The notes under the pieces are model-generated. The model had not been told where the DNA came from. It saw only the letters and a list, made by a program, of their open reading frames with translations, and did no database searches. Positions 36,501 to 44,647 of a DNA stretch of 64,000 nt are shown in pieces. Every line of letters begins with the position of its first letter. The first letter of the stretch is position 1. The DNA is from Megalobrama amblycephala (lineage: Eukaryota > Chordata > Actinopteri > Cypriniformes > Xenocyprididae): contig NC_063066.1 in the NCBI RefSeq assembly GCF_018812025.1, positions 8,764,382 to 8,828,381 of the forward strand, in the 5' to 3' direction. A program made the position numbers and the translations under genes.

Positions 36501-39500
36501 CATGGGCGTCATCGACACAAACAAGACACCTCGGGTTTATAAACAAACAAAACGTACTGTGCTGCTGTCGAGTCCACTTCGAGCGAACACAAAGTCAGCT
36601 GAATCATAGAGGTGCGTGTTCATGTGAGAGACGGACAGGGGAATGCGAGTGCATTCGAGGGCTTTTCTAAATGCCCCCATCCTGCTGTGTAACCACGGAT
36701 ACCGGAAACACCGCAGCCCTCGCATTTAGCTCCCCTCCCACGAGTGGCCCTCGGCCCCTGGCCCCACACAGGGAGAGAGATAGAAGGCACCCAGCTCCAC
36801 GCTCCATTGACAGAGATTAAACCTTAAGGGCCACCGCACCCGCCTTCCTCCAGATCCAGAGGAATGCCAGAGCTGTCACAAGTTTAAAGTCAGGGGGGAG
36901 AAAAGAACAAGAAAGTGAAAGAGGTGATAATGAGGAGGAGAATATTTTCCAGGTTTGCAAGTCAGTGTGCCATTACTTAAGAAAAAAAATGTACATGAAC
37001 CACATTTAGCAAAAAACCACTTCAAGGAAACGCATGTTAAATCACCGTCAAGTGGAATGAATTTCTGTAGTTCTTGGATGATTTTTGTGCATATGCATCA
37101 AGGCACAACTAGAGACAGTAATTATACACCAACTAAATGCAAAAAAAACGTTTGCTAAACCGCATGTGGGTCAATGGTATGATGCCTTTTTTGTCAGAAT
37201 CTCAAAAACACATTAAAATGCTATTCGTACAATGCAATAATCACAGGGAAAATTGCAGTGAAGCAGTTTTGTATTAAAATATTTGTATTCAAAAAACTTT
37301 TGTTAGCCAAAGTTATGTGGCGTAATAGGGATGCACCGTTATGAAAAATTTGGCTGATATCGATAACCGATAATTCTTTATATTTGAAAGCTGATAACCG
37401 ATATACTGGCCGATAAATCTAAATCAAAATTTTTATATACTTTTTGGACCCTGATTACAAAAACAAAAGTCTCACCATTAAAAGCCATGTGCCAAGCATG
37501 TTGTTCTCATTATAACATTAAATAGCCTTAATGACAGACCTGCGCTGTACGTTGCACTTAACTGTATTTTCCTTTTTGAAGTGATTTCAATCATATTTCA
37601 AGCAATTCAAAACCATAATGGAGGACAGTGCACATCTGAAGTGTCTCAGCTGAAGGAAATAATCCATTATTTATCAGCTTTAACATATCAGCCAAATTTT
37701 CTTTTAAGGCCGACAACGATTACATTAAAAATGAACATTTATCGGCCGATATCGATATGGTGGCCAATATATTGTGCATCCCTATGGTGTAACCAACTTG
37801 CAGAAACAAAACAGAAGAAAAAAAAAAAAAAAAAAAAAAAACAGGAAATATTATTATAGAGGTCCTCTGAAGAGCCCCATGACCGTGTCAAGGTCAGTAA
37901 GTCTCATAAAATATCAGATAATTTGACCTTTTTATGAGAGGGCAAGGTTAGTTTATGTTGTAAATTGTCAAGAAAAGCTTAATAAAATTGATGCATTAAC
38001 TAGATTTAATTAACTAATCTGGATAAGATGTTAAAAAAAAAATATATGTATTGAAAATGTTATCACTTTTTATGTGGTTACACCATGACATTTTTAAGAG
38101 TCATTAAATAAAAACTTTCATATCGTTTTTCAACAGGAAACCCCAAAAAACATATGAGCTAACATGAGTACATTTCTGAAAACATGGCACATTTTTTTTT
38201 TTAAAACTAGATTTTTAAAAGATGTTTCCTTTTCTTTATCATGGACACTCTTATACACTCCTGTTACCGACCCATTAACAGTTGTGCATAAAGCAAAGTA
38301 AGTCACTCAACAACATCCACCATCCCCCACGCCTCTTCCTCTTTACATCCTTCCCAACATAACTGCTGAGATTTTGGGACCCGGTGTTGTAAGCGTTACA
38401 GTTGGAGGGGCGTTACTCAGGCGTCCTGCTTCGTCATTAAAAGAGACTTTATGATACATGGGAGTCTGCCAACAAGCAGGCTGTGGACCTCCCTTCTGAT
38501 TTTTCCATTAAAACGACCTTTCTGCATTGGTTTAGAAATGTGTGTGAAAGGTTACGGGAAGGTGCTCGCTGGGAGAACTACAGAACCATGTTACAATATC
38601 TATGAGGAGGAATGGAAAAGGGGAGTTTAGACTCGCACTTCAACAAATGCCTCAAAATAGGTCCCAAAACACTTGAGTGCCCAAACATGTTCCTCAGGCA
38701 TCTAGAGGAGGGAAAATTCCAGACTTATTCACCGTCCCGCCCTCCACGCTAGCTTATTCCTCTACTCATCCCCCCTTTGATAACTCTTCTTTATCCCAGG
38801 CAGTAATTGTTCCCCATTTGTGCCAATTAGTTGCTCAGCTTCTTTCTTTCCTTGTGGGATTTCAACCCCCCCTGCAGAGGTGTCGAGGATGAGAATTTGG
38901 TAGGGGGTTAATCCTGAATCTTGCAGCACAGTCGCAACTCCGCCAGACAGGGTCACCTAGACCCAGACCGGACGCACAGGGAGGAACAAACACACCAAGC
39001 TCTAGAGGGAAAACTATTTCTGGAAGGGGACTTAATTGCCCGTGACTCCATCCTCGAGGCTTTCAAAGCAGAGGCTGCTACCAGTGGTTACCCCCCTCCA
39101 ACCCATCCAAACTCACTTAAGAGTGTGTGCACTTAAATTCATTTCATCTTAATGACATCTAGCCGCTGTGTTGATAGCGAACCATTTAGTCTTCATTACC
39201 ATCTCCATCCACTATAAATACATTCACCTCTGCATCCCGTAGGCCTGTCCAGCACGGAGGAACCGTCTGGAGTAAAATGCATATCTTCCATGGCGAAAAC
39301 CTCTCTTAAACTCTCAAAGAGACTTAAGCATCTCATTTACACCGTAGACATTTCCATAGCGAAGAAAATACTTACGTTTCAACGAAAGAACACATTGAGA
39401 GGGTCTTTGTTTGCAAGCATAAAAGCTACTGGTATTTTAAGGCCCTTTAGCTCATTAAGTCACATGCCAGGGTCTAGTGCACATTTAACGCAGACTGGCG

Positions 39501-40233
39501 ATTCAGAGCGTATTCCCACGGTAAAAGTTCAAAAGACCTGAGAACCTGGAGATGGAGGAGAAATGAAAGGCATAACAGACTTATGGCAGAGAAAAAAGGG
39601 GGAGAACAGGGACAAAAGGCAGCAGAGAAAAAGAGCAGAGGAGGCGGGCGGGATCTGGCCACCACCGCATTCCGACACGTCACATTCCTGCTCACATCTG
39701 GCTGCAATACACACAATTCCTGTTACCATTCACTCCCTGAAGTCTCACTTTCTTTTTACATTCACACAAACAGCCAATCTTGAGACCCGACCAGGTCACC
39801 TTTCACTGCCATCAATGTTCCCTCAAACATCACCTCTGATTCGGTTCCCTTCCTCCGCAATAGGGATGATAAAAGATGTTATTTCACTACCAACATGCTA
39901 TGAATAAATAAATGTAATGAATGTAAAAATTATTAAATGCCTAATAAACCAGTCTAATATGCCTAATAGTCTTGTCTATTTTTTTTAATCATTATTAAAC
40001 ATTAACAAGAACAAAAGAAAATAAAAATGTATACATAACAAAAATAAATATGCTATTGAATGCACTAACAATATTAATAATTATCGATAGAACAATTATT
40101 ATTGTTTTATTATTAAATGTTCATAAAAAGTGAGAAAAACTGCAATTTTATATTTATTTTTAAAAAATACAAGTAAAAATGCAGTGTTTCCTTTTTTGTT
40201 AAAAAAAACTTTTTGTTAAAAAAAATTAATAAA

Positions 40234-40266
<33 letters not shown>

Positions 40267-43181
40267 GAATTAAACCACATTATTAACAATGACACTTTTA
40301 CTTTGAAAAACACTTTTTTTTTTAATAAATTTTTATTTTATTTATTTTTTTTTAAACTAAAAGTGGTATTGTTAATAATGTGGTTTAATTAATATATTTC
40401 AATAATAATTATTATTGTACTGCAATTTGTTTTTGCAGTGGTGCCGGAATTAATAGAGAATCATGAAATTTCAGTGGTATTGCCACTGACTATTGAAATT
40501 TTTACTATTGTGACAACACTAGCCTACACAAACATTCACATTATGTTGTTGATACACATTCAAGAGTATGCCTCAAACCATGAACATCATAACACACCCC
40601 AGCTCTCGCAGAACATGCCAGAAAACCGACTGTGTTGAGTCCATTAAAAACCGCTCGGATGCTCTGCCAGAGTAACAGAGCTTTGGTAAAGCTGGATGGC
40701 CACATGTGAGTTAACATGGGTCTCATTTAGAAATAGCTGTGGCTCAGAGAGGATGGGTGACGAATCACGTGTGAGTGGAGGGAGATGTGCCATCAGCACT
40801 TCATTTATCCTTCTTTAACTGTCCAGTCATTGATCATCAATCCAAACACCATCTCACCATTTCATCTCAGAGGCTTCAAACCGTGATAGTCTTGGCTCAT
40901 TTCTAACTCTTTCAGCTACCCAAAGGGATGTTTTTCCTTAAAATCTACCCTTGATGAACTCAAGCTGGGCCAATCCGGATGCATGTGACCAGGTTTGTCT
41001 CACTTTTCCCCATTTGACACGCTTTTTATGACATTACGCCATGAAGGGAAGGGAACACATAAAACATGCATTATAAAGCAGGCGATAGAGTGTGTGAGAG
41101 TCTGTGAGATAGCCGGCAGAGCGTCTGCGGGGTTTTCCCCCTCCTGAATGAGTCAGCAGTGTCGACGCATGTTCCCATGCACCCCTCTGCCCTGCACTGG
41201 GGAAACCTGATCCCTCTCTCTCAGCCTGATATTCACTGCCACATGCACTGCAGAGAGGAAACCAGGCCTCTACATGTGTGTGTGGTCTGTCTGCATGGCT
41301 GAGAGTACGTGTGTGTGTGTGTGGGGCAGATGACTGTGGGATGTTGAGGGACAGGTGGAGAAATGGATGCATAGACTGTGTGTCTGGCAGCCGGGGGTGT
41401 CTGTCAAACTAACTGTAGCAATGTATGGAAGGGGATCAGCAACTGATGAAACAACAATATTACAGAACTCATTTTAAAGGATTAGTTCACTTTAAAATGA
41501 AAATTACCCCGAGCTTTACTCACCCTCAAGCCATCCTAGGTGTATATGACTTTCTTCTTTCTGATGAACACAACCGGAGTTATATTAAAGGGATACTTCA
41601 CCCAAAAATGAAAATTTGATGTTTATCTGCTTACCCGCAGGGCATCCAAGATGTAGGTGACTTTGTTTCTTCAGTAGAACACAAATGATGATTTTTAACT
41701 CCAACTGTTGCCGTCTGTCAGTCAAATAATGAGAGTGAATGGGAACACAATCAATAAGAGTCGAAAAAACTTGCATAGACAAATCCAAATTAAACCCTGC
41801 GGCTCGAGACGACACATTGATGTCCTAAGACACGAAACGATCGGTTTGTGCGAGAAACCGAACAGCATTTATATCATTTTTACCTCTAATACACCACTAT
41901 GTCCAACTGCGTTCAGCAGTCGGTTAGTGAGGTCTGATCGCGCTCTGACAACAGCAGTGATGTCTCGCACTCATTGAAGTATAAGTGCGAGACATCACTT
42001 CCATTGTCAAGAGTGCGATCAGACCTCACTAACCGAGTGTTTTAGAGGTAAAAATGATATAAATACTGTTCGGTTTCTCGCACAAACCGATCGTTTCGTG
42101 TCTTTGGACATCAATGTGTCGTCATGAGCCGCAGGGTTTAATTTGGATTTGTCTATGCTGGTTTTTTTGACTCTTATTGATTGTGTTCCCATTCACTCTC
42201 ATTATTTGACTGACAGACGGCGACAGTTGGAGTTAAAAATCATCATTTGTGTTCTACTGAAGAAACAAAGTCACCTACATCTTGGATGCGCTGGGGGTAA
42301 GTAGATAAATATCAAATTTTCATTTTTGGGTGAACTATCCCTTTAATAAATATCCTGATGCATCCAAGCTTTATAATGGCAGTGAACAGGTAACAATGAG
42401 CAAGAGCTGAAGAAAGTGCATCCATCCATCATAAACATTCTCCAACGAAGCGATGCGTTTCAGTAAGAAAAATATCCATATTTAACAAGTTATAAAGTAA
42501 AATATCTAGCTTCCACCCGACCGCCTTCCGTATTCAACTTACAAAGAAAGTTACTTACTCTCGCAGTTCAAAATGCTTACCCTATGTTCTACGTCTTCCG
42601 TATACAACTTACAAAAAAAAATGTAACTGACGCGATTAGTCAGTTAAGCTTTCTCTATCTTGGCAGAATATTTTACTTTACAACTTGTTAAATATGGATA
42701 TTTTTCTTACACAAACACATTGCTTCGCTTCAGAAGGCCTTTATTATCCCATGGAGCCGTGTATGTTTTGCTTTGGATGGATGCACTTTCTTAAGCTTCA
42801 TACTCATCGTTTCCCATTCACTGCAATTATAAAGCTCGGATATGTCAGGATATTTATTAATATATAATATAAATAACATCAGAAAGAAGAAAGTCATATA
42901 CACCTAGGGTGAGTAAAGCTTGGGGTAATTTTCATTTTAAAGTGAACTAATTCTTTAAAACAAATGACATGATCTGATTGGTTAGATTTGCATGCGTGAA
43001 TGTGTGTAAGAGCAGTACTGACGGTCAAAGTGACGGTGTCTCTGGGTGAAGGTGTTTTGTAGATTAGAGCTGAGCTGATGAACGGGGGCTTTCAGGTCTG
43101 TTCGGCTCTGCTGACTCAACTTCTCCTCCATCTCCAGAGTACAGCAGGAGAAACCTTGAGGACACACTTTCAGATGGTCTC
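27670..43181 (-). CDS. gpc4: Whole recognised gpc4 coding region (8 exons, first exon missing)
   Basis: Join of 43023-43181, 34092-34489, 31925-32090, 31164-31294, 30873-31019, 30630-30754, 28009-28181 and 27670-27887, reading down the minus strand. Glypican-4 is a GPI-anchored heparan-sulfate proteoglycan at the cell surface that modulates Wnt/PCP, BMP and FGF signalling; zebrafish knypek mutants fail in convergent extension. Every junction uses GT-AG and keeps frame, with codons split G|GA (exons 1-2, exon 1 inferred), C|AG (2-3), G|AT (4-5), AG|G (7-8) and G|AG (8-9). The paralogue is gpc4 rather than gpc6 from exon 7 residues and from hs6st2 and mbnl3 as neighbours. The chief alternative is a gpc6-type or lineage-specific duplicate. 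Confidence 0.85.
28009..28181 (-). CDS. gpc4: Glypican-4 coding exon (exon 8)
   Basis: Acceptor ATGCAG|GTACG and donor AATG|GTACGAG. The exon encodes [20 protein letters not shown] followed by [14 protein letters not shown], a strongly conserved glypican block just before the chain-attachment region (human GPC4 GNGLANQ, GPC1 DITKPDM). The first Arg codon is split AG|G with exon 7 and the last base begins the Glu codon of exon 9. The 121-base intron to exon 9 is the shortest in the gene. Confidence 0.95.
28182..28600. other. gpc4 intron, upstream part
   Basis: Contains an A-run at 28366-28379 and a stretch (28390-28560) resembling the repeat at 14876-15100. No exon. Confidence 0.5.
28601..29531. 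mobile_element. Full inverted-repeat element, 931 bp, near-symmetric
   Basis: It begins CATACAGTACAGTCCAAAAG and ends CTTTTGGACTGTACTGTATG, with arms inverted for roughly 350 bases each (TTTTTAATGTTTTTAAAAGAAGTTTCGTCTGCTCACC on the left, the inverse near 29458-29495). A second internal CGTTCAAAAGTTTGGGGTCAG unit lies near 29014. It is the best-preserved copy of the family also seen at 1225, 20714 and 22161. Its whole length can fold on itself. Non-coding, within a gpc4 intron. Confidence 0.9.
29795..30540. mobile_element. TTAA-type inverted-repeat element, 746 bp
   Basis: The left end TTAAAGTGTTAGTTCACCC-AAAAATC and right end GTGTGAACTAACCCTTTAA are inverted, and inversion continues through TCACCCTCACGTCGTTC / GAACAACACGAGGGTGA and CATATAAACATT / AATGTTTATATG. 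Both ends are in TTAA. Non-coding, in the intron between glypican exons 7 and 8. Confidence 0.85.
30630..30754 (-). CDS. gpc4: Glypican-4 coding exon (exon 7)
   Basis: Acceptor TTTCCTAG|TTGACG and donor AGCAG|GTGGGTC. It encodes [20 protein letters not shown], then [32 protein letters not shown] is closer to human GPC4 (KQAKKFWSSLP) than to GPC6 (KLSKKVWSALP), the main sequence reason for the gpc4 call. NGT is an N-glycosylation sequon, and the two Cys are conserved glypican cysteines. An A-run of about 18 bases sits just 3' in the intron. Confidence 0.94.
30873..31019 (-). CDS. gpc4: Glypican-4 coding exon (exon 6) with furin-type site
   Basis: Acceptor GTTTCAG|GTGTTT and donor CGACTG|GTAAGG; 49 codons in phase 0. 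It starts [20 protein letters not shown] and ends [18 protein letters not shown] fits the R-x-(K/R)-R proprotein-convertase consensus, in the same place where vertebrate glypicans are cut into disulfide-linked halves. The flanking exons carry the conserved surroundings [12 protein letters not shown] and QGCGxPKP. Confidence 0.95.
31164..31294 (-). CDS. gpc4: Glypican-4 coding exon (exon 5)
   Basis: Acceptor CATTTTAG|ATGCC; the Asp codon is split G|AT with exon 4. It encodes [20 protein letters not shown] and [20 protein letters not shown], ending SQK before a weaker donor GTGTGG. This is one of the most conserved glypican-4/6 blocks (human GPC4 [20 protein letters not shown]). It is part of the all-helical core domain. 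Confidence 0.96.
31295..31924. other. gpc4 intron 4, nothing recognised
   Basis: About 630 bases with a fairly balanced base composition, no transposon and no extra exon found. Confidence 0.6.
31925..32090 (-). CDS. gpc4: Glypican-4 coding exon (exon 4), cysteine-rich
   Basis: Acceptor CTCTCAG|GTAAGC and donor CTGG|GTAAGAGAGT. It encodes [20 protein letters not shown], then [20 protein letters not shown] and [15 protein letters not shown]. Six cysteines sit in the conserved glypican spacing that forms part of the 14-Cys core. MKMYYCPYC and [11 protein letters not shown] also resemble GPC6, so this exon alone would not separate the two paralogues. The first codon GTAAGC looks like a donor but is coding. 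Confidence 0.95.
32091..32662. other. gpc4 intron 3, proximal part
   Basis: No exon; a plain non-repeat stretch. Confidence 0.5.
32663..33092. mobile_element. Foldback MITE, 430 bp
   Basis: The left end CACTGCAAAAAATGCTGTTC and right end GAACAGCATTTTTTGCAGTG are perfect inverted repeats. The symmetry continues through TTTTTGTCTTGTTTCTAGTC / GACTAGAAACAAGACAAAAA and AAGCAAAATAATCTGCCA / TGGCAGATTATTTTGCTT to a short centre near 32875. The whole element can form one hairpin. Non-coding. Confidence 0.9.
33411..33830. mobile_element. Fish repeat element with GGACCCTGGACCAC ends
   Basis: GGACCCTGGACCACAAAACC at the left and GTGGTCCAGGGTCAC at the right are short terminal inverted repeats. The internal GGATAGGACAATATTTGGCC and GAACATGATCTTTACTTAATATCC are sequences I recognise from a common zebrafish family. 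A poly-A run (about 33560-33589) interrupts it. Confidence 0.8.
34092..34489 (-). CDS. gpc4: Glypican-4 coding exon (exon 3), central helical core
   Basis: Acceptor TTCTCAG|AGTTC and donor ACG|GTGAGA. The first codon is split C|AG (Gln) with exon 2. It encodes [20 protein letters not shown], then [20 protein letters not shown] and [20 protein letters not shown], all hallmark glypican-4/6 segments. [16 protein letters not shown] is a few residues longer than human GPC4 at this loop (YYVVGNVNLEEML). This is the largest exon of the gene, GC-rich against AT-rich introns, and it forms most of the elongated alpha-helical ectodomain. Confidence 0.97.
34490..34744. other. gpc4 intron 2, next to exon 3
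   Basis: No feature recognised. Confidence 0.5.
34745..35294. mobile_element. Diverged TTAA-type element, left end lost
   Basis: The right end GGAACAACATGGCAGGGAGT, ATGACGGCAATTTTCATTTT and GAACTACTGCTTTAA matches the family's right end. The left keeps only CATGTTGTTCCAAATTCTGT. Older and more decayed than 29795-30540. Confidence 0.65.
35295..35619. other. gpc4 intron 2, nothing recognised
   Basis: Short AT-rich segment without features. Confidence 0.5.
35620..36950. promoter_or_regulatory. Repeat-free, CpG-containing island in gpc4 intron 2 (enhancer candidate)
   Basis: About 1.3 kb stands out from the intron: no transposon, higher G+C, several CpG sites (CCCGCGCTCACACACG, CCCGCGAGGCGCGCCA, GGGCGTCATCGAC) and long non-repetitive pyrimidine-rich runs. 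Six-frame reading gives a 172-codon plus frame (35866-36384) with no recognisable domain, so coding is unlikely. This profile suits a conserved non-coding regulatory block, but conservation cannot be judged from one sequence. Confidence 0.35.
36951..37325. other. gpc4 intron 2, nothing recognised
   Basis: AT-rich, no supported feature. Confidence 0.5.
37326..37784. mobile_element. Transposon remnant with TAGGGATGCAC ends
   Basis: TAGGGATGCACCGTTATGAA at the left and TATATTGTGCATCCCTA at the right. Subterminal GATATCGATAACCGATAATT and TTTATCGGCCGATATCGATA are inverted relatives. This is a widely distributed fish and vertebrate terminal signature of hAT-type non-autonomous elements. An A-run follows at 37818-37840. 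Confidence 0.75.
37785..38279. other. gpc4 intron 2, AT-rich, nothing recognised
   Basis: No exon or bounded repeat. Confidence 0.5.
38280..39900. promoter_or_regulatory. Second repeat-free intronic block (regulatory candidate)
   Basis: 1.6 kb lacking recognised transposons and moderately GC-rich, in contrast to 37.3-38.2 kb and 39.9-40.4 kb on either side. No coding exon: frames are short and lack motifs. As with 35620-36950, absence of insertions hints at constraint, nothing more. Confidence 0.3.
40262..40398. repeat. Inverted repeat in AT-rich DNA, preceded by (TTA)n
   Basis: GAATTAAACCACATTATTAACAATG inverts to ATTGTTAATAATGTGGTTTAATTAA around a T-rich loop. An (ATT)n run of about 30 bases lies at 40234-40262. 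Confidence 0.75.
40399..41473. other. gpc4 intron 2, unremarkable
   Basis: No exon recognised. It contains a short (GT)n near 41310. Confidence 0.5.
41474..42958. mobile_element. Outer TTAA-type inverted-repeat element carrying a nested element
   Basis: The outer ends are TTAAAGGATTAGTTCACTTT and AAAGTGAACTAATTCTTTAA. The arms include TCACCCTCAAGCCATCCTAG with its partner sequence near 42899-42912 (ACACCTAGGGTGAG), and further pairs such as CTTCCGTATTCAACTTACAAA repeated near 42525 and 42598. Both ends have TTAA. The element is split by the second element at 41585-42346. Non-coding. Confidence 0.85.
41585..42346. mobile_element. Inner nested TTAA-type palindrome, 762 bp
   Basis: It starts TTAAAGGGATACTTCACCC and ends GGGTGAACTATCCCTTTAA. 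The arms are inverted almost to the centre: ACAAATGATGATTTTTAACT / AGTTAAAAATCATCATTTGT, ACACAATCAATAAGAGTC / GACTCTTATTGATTGTGT, GACACATTGATGTCC / GGACATCAATGTGTC. The centre is near 41970 (AGTGCGAGACATCACTT and its inverse). It interrupts the outer element at a TTAA inside TTATATTAA. High arm identity suggests recent activity or arm correction. Confidence 0.9.
43023..43181 (-). CDS. gpc4: Glypican-4 coding exon (exon 2), N-terminal Cys-rich region
   Basis: Acceptor TTTTTCAG|GAGACC and donor GACC|GTCAGT. It encodes (G)[18 protein letters not shown], then [18 protein letters not shown] and FTQRHRHFD. GDHLKxCPQGxxCC is the signature near the mature N terminus of all glypicans (human GPC4 GDHLKICPQGSTCC). 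The first Gly is split, its first base being in exon 1. Exon 1, with the signal peptide and first Cys, was searched for in 43.2-64 kb on the minus strand and not found. Exons 2-9 give 504 complete codons plus stop; with a typical first exon the protein would be about 555 aa, normal for glypicans. Confidence 0.95.
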
Positions 43182-44329
43182 CTGAAAAACACAGACAGAG
43201 AGAGAAGAAATGTAAAGTTCTGCCACGACAAAAAAGCAACTAGAGAACATGAACTGGAAAAAGACATGCTGGAATGATAATGATTAAAAAAAAGTTTATA
43301 AAAGTGACAGTATAAGATTTAACAATATAACAAACTATTGTTTTTATTTTTACCTTTATATAACAACAATAATAATAATTTTTATTTGACTTTATTTGAT
43401 TTTTTATTACATTACAAACTTTGAGATGTAAACTAACTTTTCACTGCTATGATATGTCATTTGTGGTCTGTATAATGCTGACAACACAAAGCTGTTTTAC
43501 AATGCCAATAAAACTCTTGCACCTCAAATGTTAGAGCAAGTCCTTTTATTTACTTATTCTTCATTGAAATAAATGTCTAGACGTTTGGCAACCCGAAATC
43601 TGAAAACCTCATTTCTGATACAAATCAAACAAAAGAACAGAACTGAAGGCAATGTGCATACAGTATAAAGTGAGCTGACAAGCCACAGGCATCCTGGATG
43701 AAAAGCAAAAACTGAATATTCAAGACCCTACAGACACAAGTTTCAGTAGTTCTGAGGGACCCCGGCCTTTCTTCGTGATTCACCCCATTAGAAAACAAGC
43801 CTGCGCTGCGGCCGACAAGTGAACGGCACAGATGGACAGCGAGCGTCTGGATTACACAAGGCGTCACATTAACATGGGGAGTGTGAGCAGGGCGGACTGC
43901 GAAGTTGCAGCTGCAATAATGTTTTGTTTTTCTTTCTTTTTTTAATGCGGTTGTTGGAATTCAAGAGAACACAAGGGTCCTTTCAGCGGACTAGACTCCG
44001 ACCGGCGGTTTGGCTACCCCTGCTGCTGTTCAGCAAGACTGGCCACTCTGGATTGCATACTGCACACCGATGAGAGACCCCTGCTCTCAGGCCATTCCTC
44101 AATGCGCATATACATTCATCTCCATGCATTTCATTTTTATTCAGCGAAATTCATATAATTTTGAAGGCCAGCATGTTCCTGTGAGGGATGATCAGGGCAC
44201 ACAATCTAAAAAGATTACAAACCTTATCAGCATGTCTCATGAATATTAATTAGTTACATAATGCTCACCCAACAGTCGTATACGATTTAATGAAATGCAT
44301 TTAAGTGGGCGCTAGCCATATTAGGATTA
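43182..44329. other. gpc4 intron 1, start
   Basis: No transposon boundary or exon recognised. On the minus strand it would be intron 1. Confidence 0.5.
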
Positions 44330-44647
44330 CCGTTCAATTGATTGATTTCAACCAGAAATGAAAATTCTGTCATGATTTACTCCGCCTCAAGTTGTTCCAA
44401 ACCTGTATAAATTTCTTTGCCCTGCTGTACAGAAAGGAAGATATTTGTAACCAAGCAGATCTGACTACCATAGCAGGAAAAAAAATACTATTGCAGTCAA
44501 TGTGGGGCAAGATCTGCATGGTTACAAACATTCTTCCAAATATATTTAATTATGTTCAGCAGAGCAAAGAAATTCATACAGGTTTGGAACAACTTGAGGG
44601 GGAGTAAATGATGACAATTTTCATTTTTGGATGAACTATCCCTTTAA
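44330..44647. mobile_element. Short TTAA-type element, left end degraded
   Basis: GAAAATTCTGTCATGATTTACT and CTCAAGTTGTTCCAAACCTGTAT invert to ATACAGGTTTGGAACAACTTGAG and TTTTCATTTTTGGATGAACTAT, ending CCCTTTAA. The left terminal hexamers are lost. Non-coding. Confidence 0.8.

Noticed and set aside
27670..43181. Assignment of the glypican to gpc6 or gpc1
   Set aside because: Some exons resemble GPC6 and one block GPC1, but exon 7 fits GPC4 and the neighbours fit the MBNL3-HS6ST2-GPC4 block. Not fully excluded without a tree.
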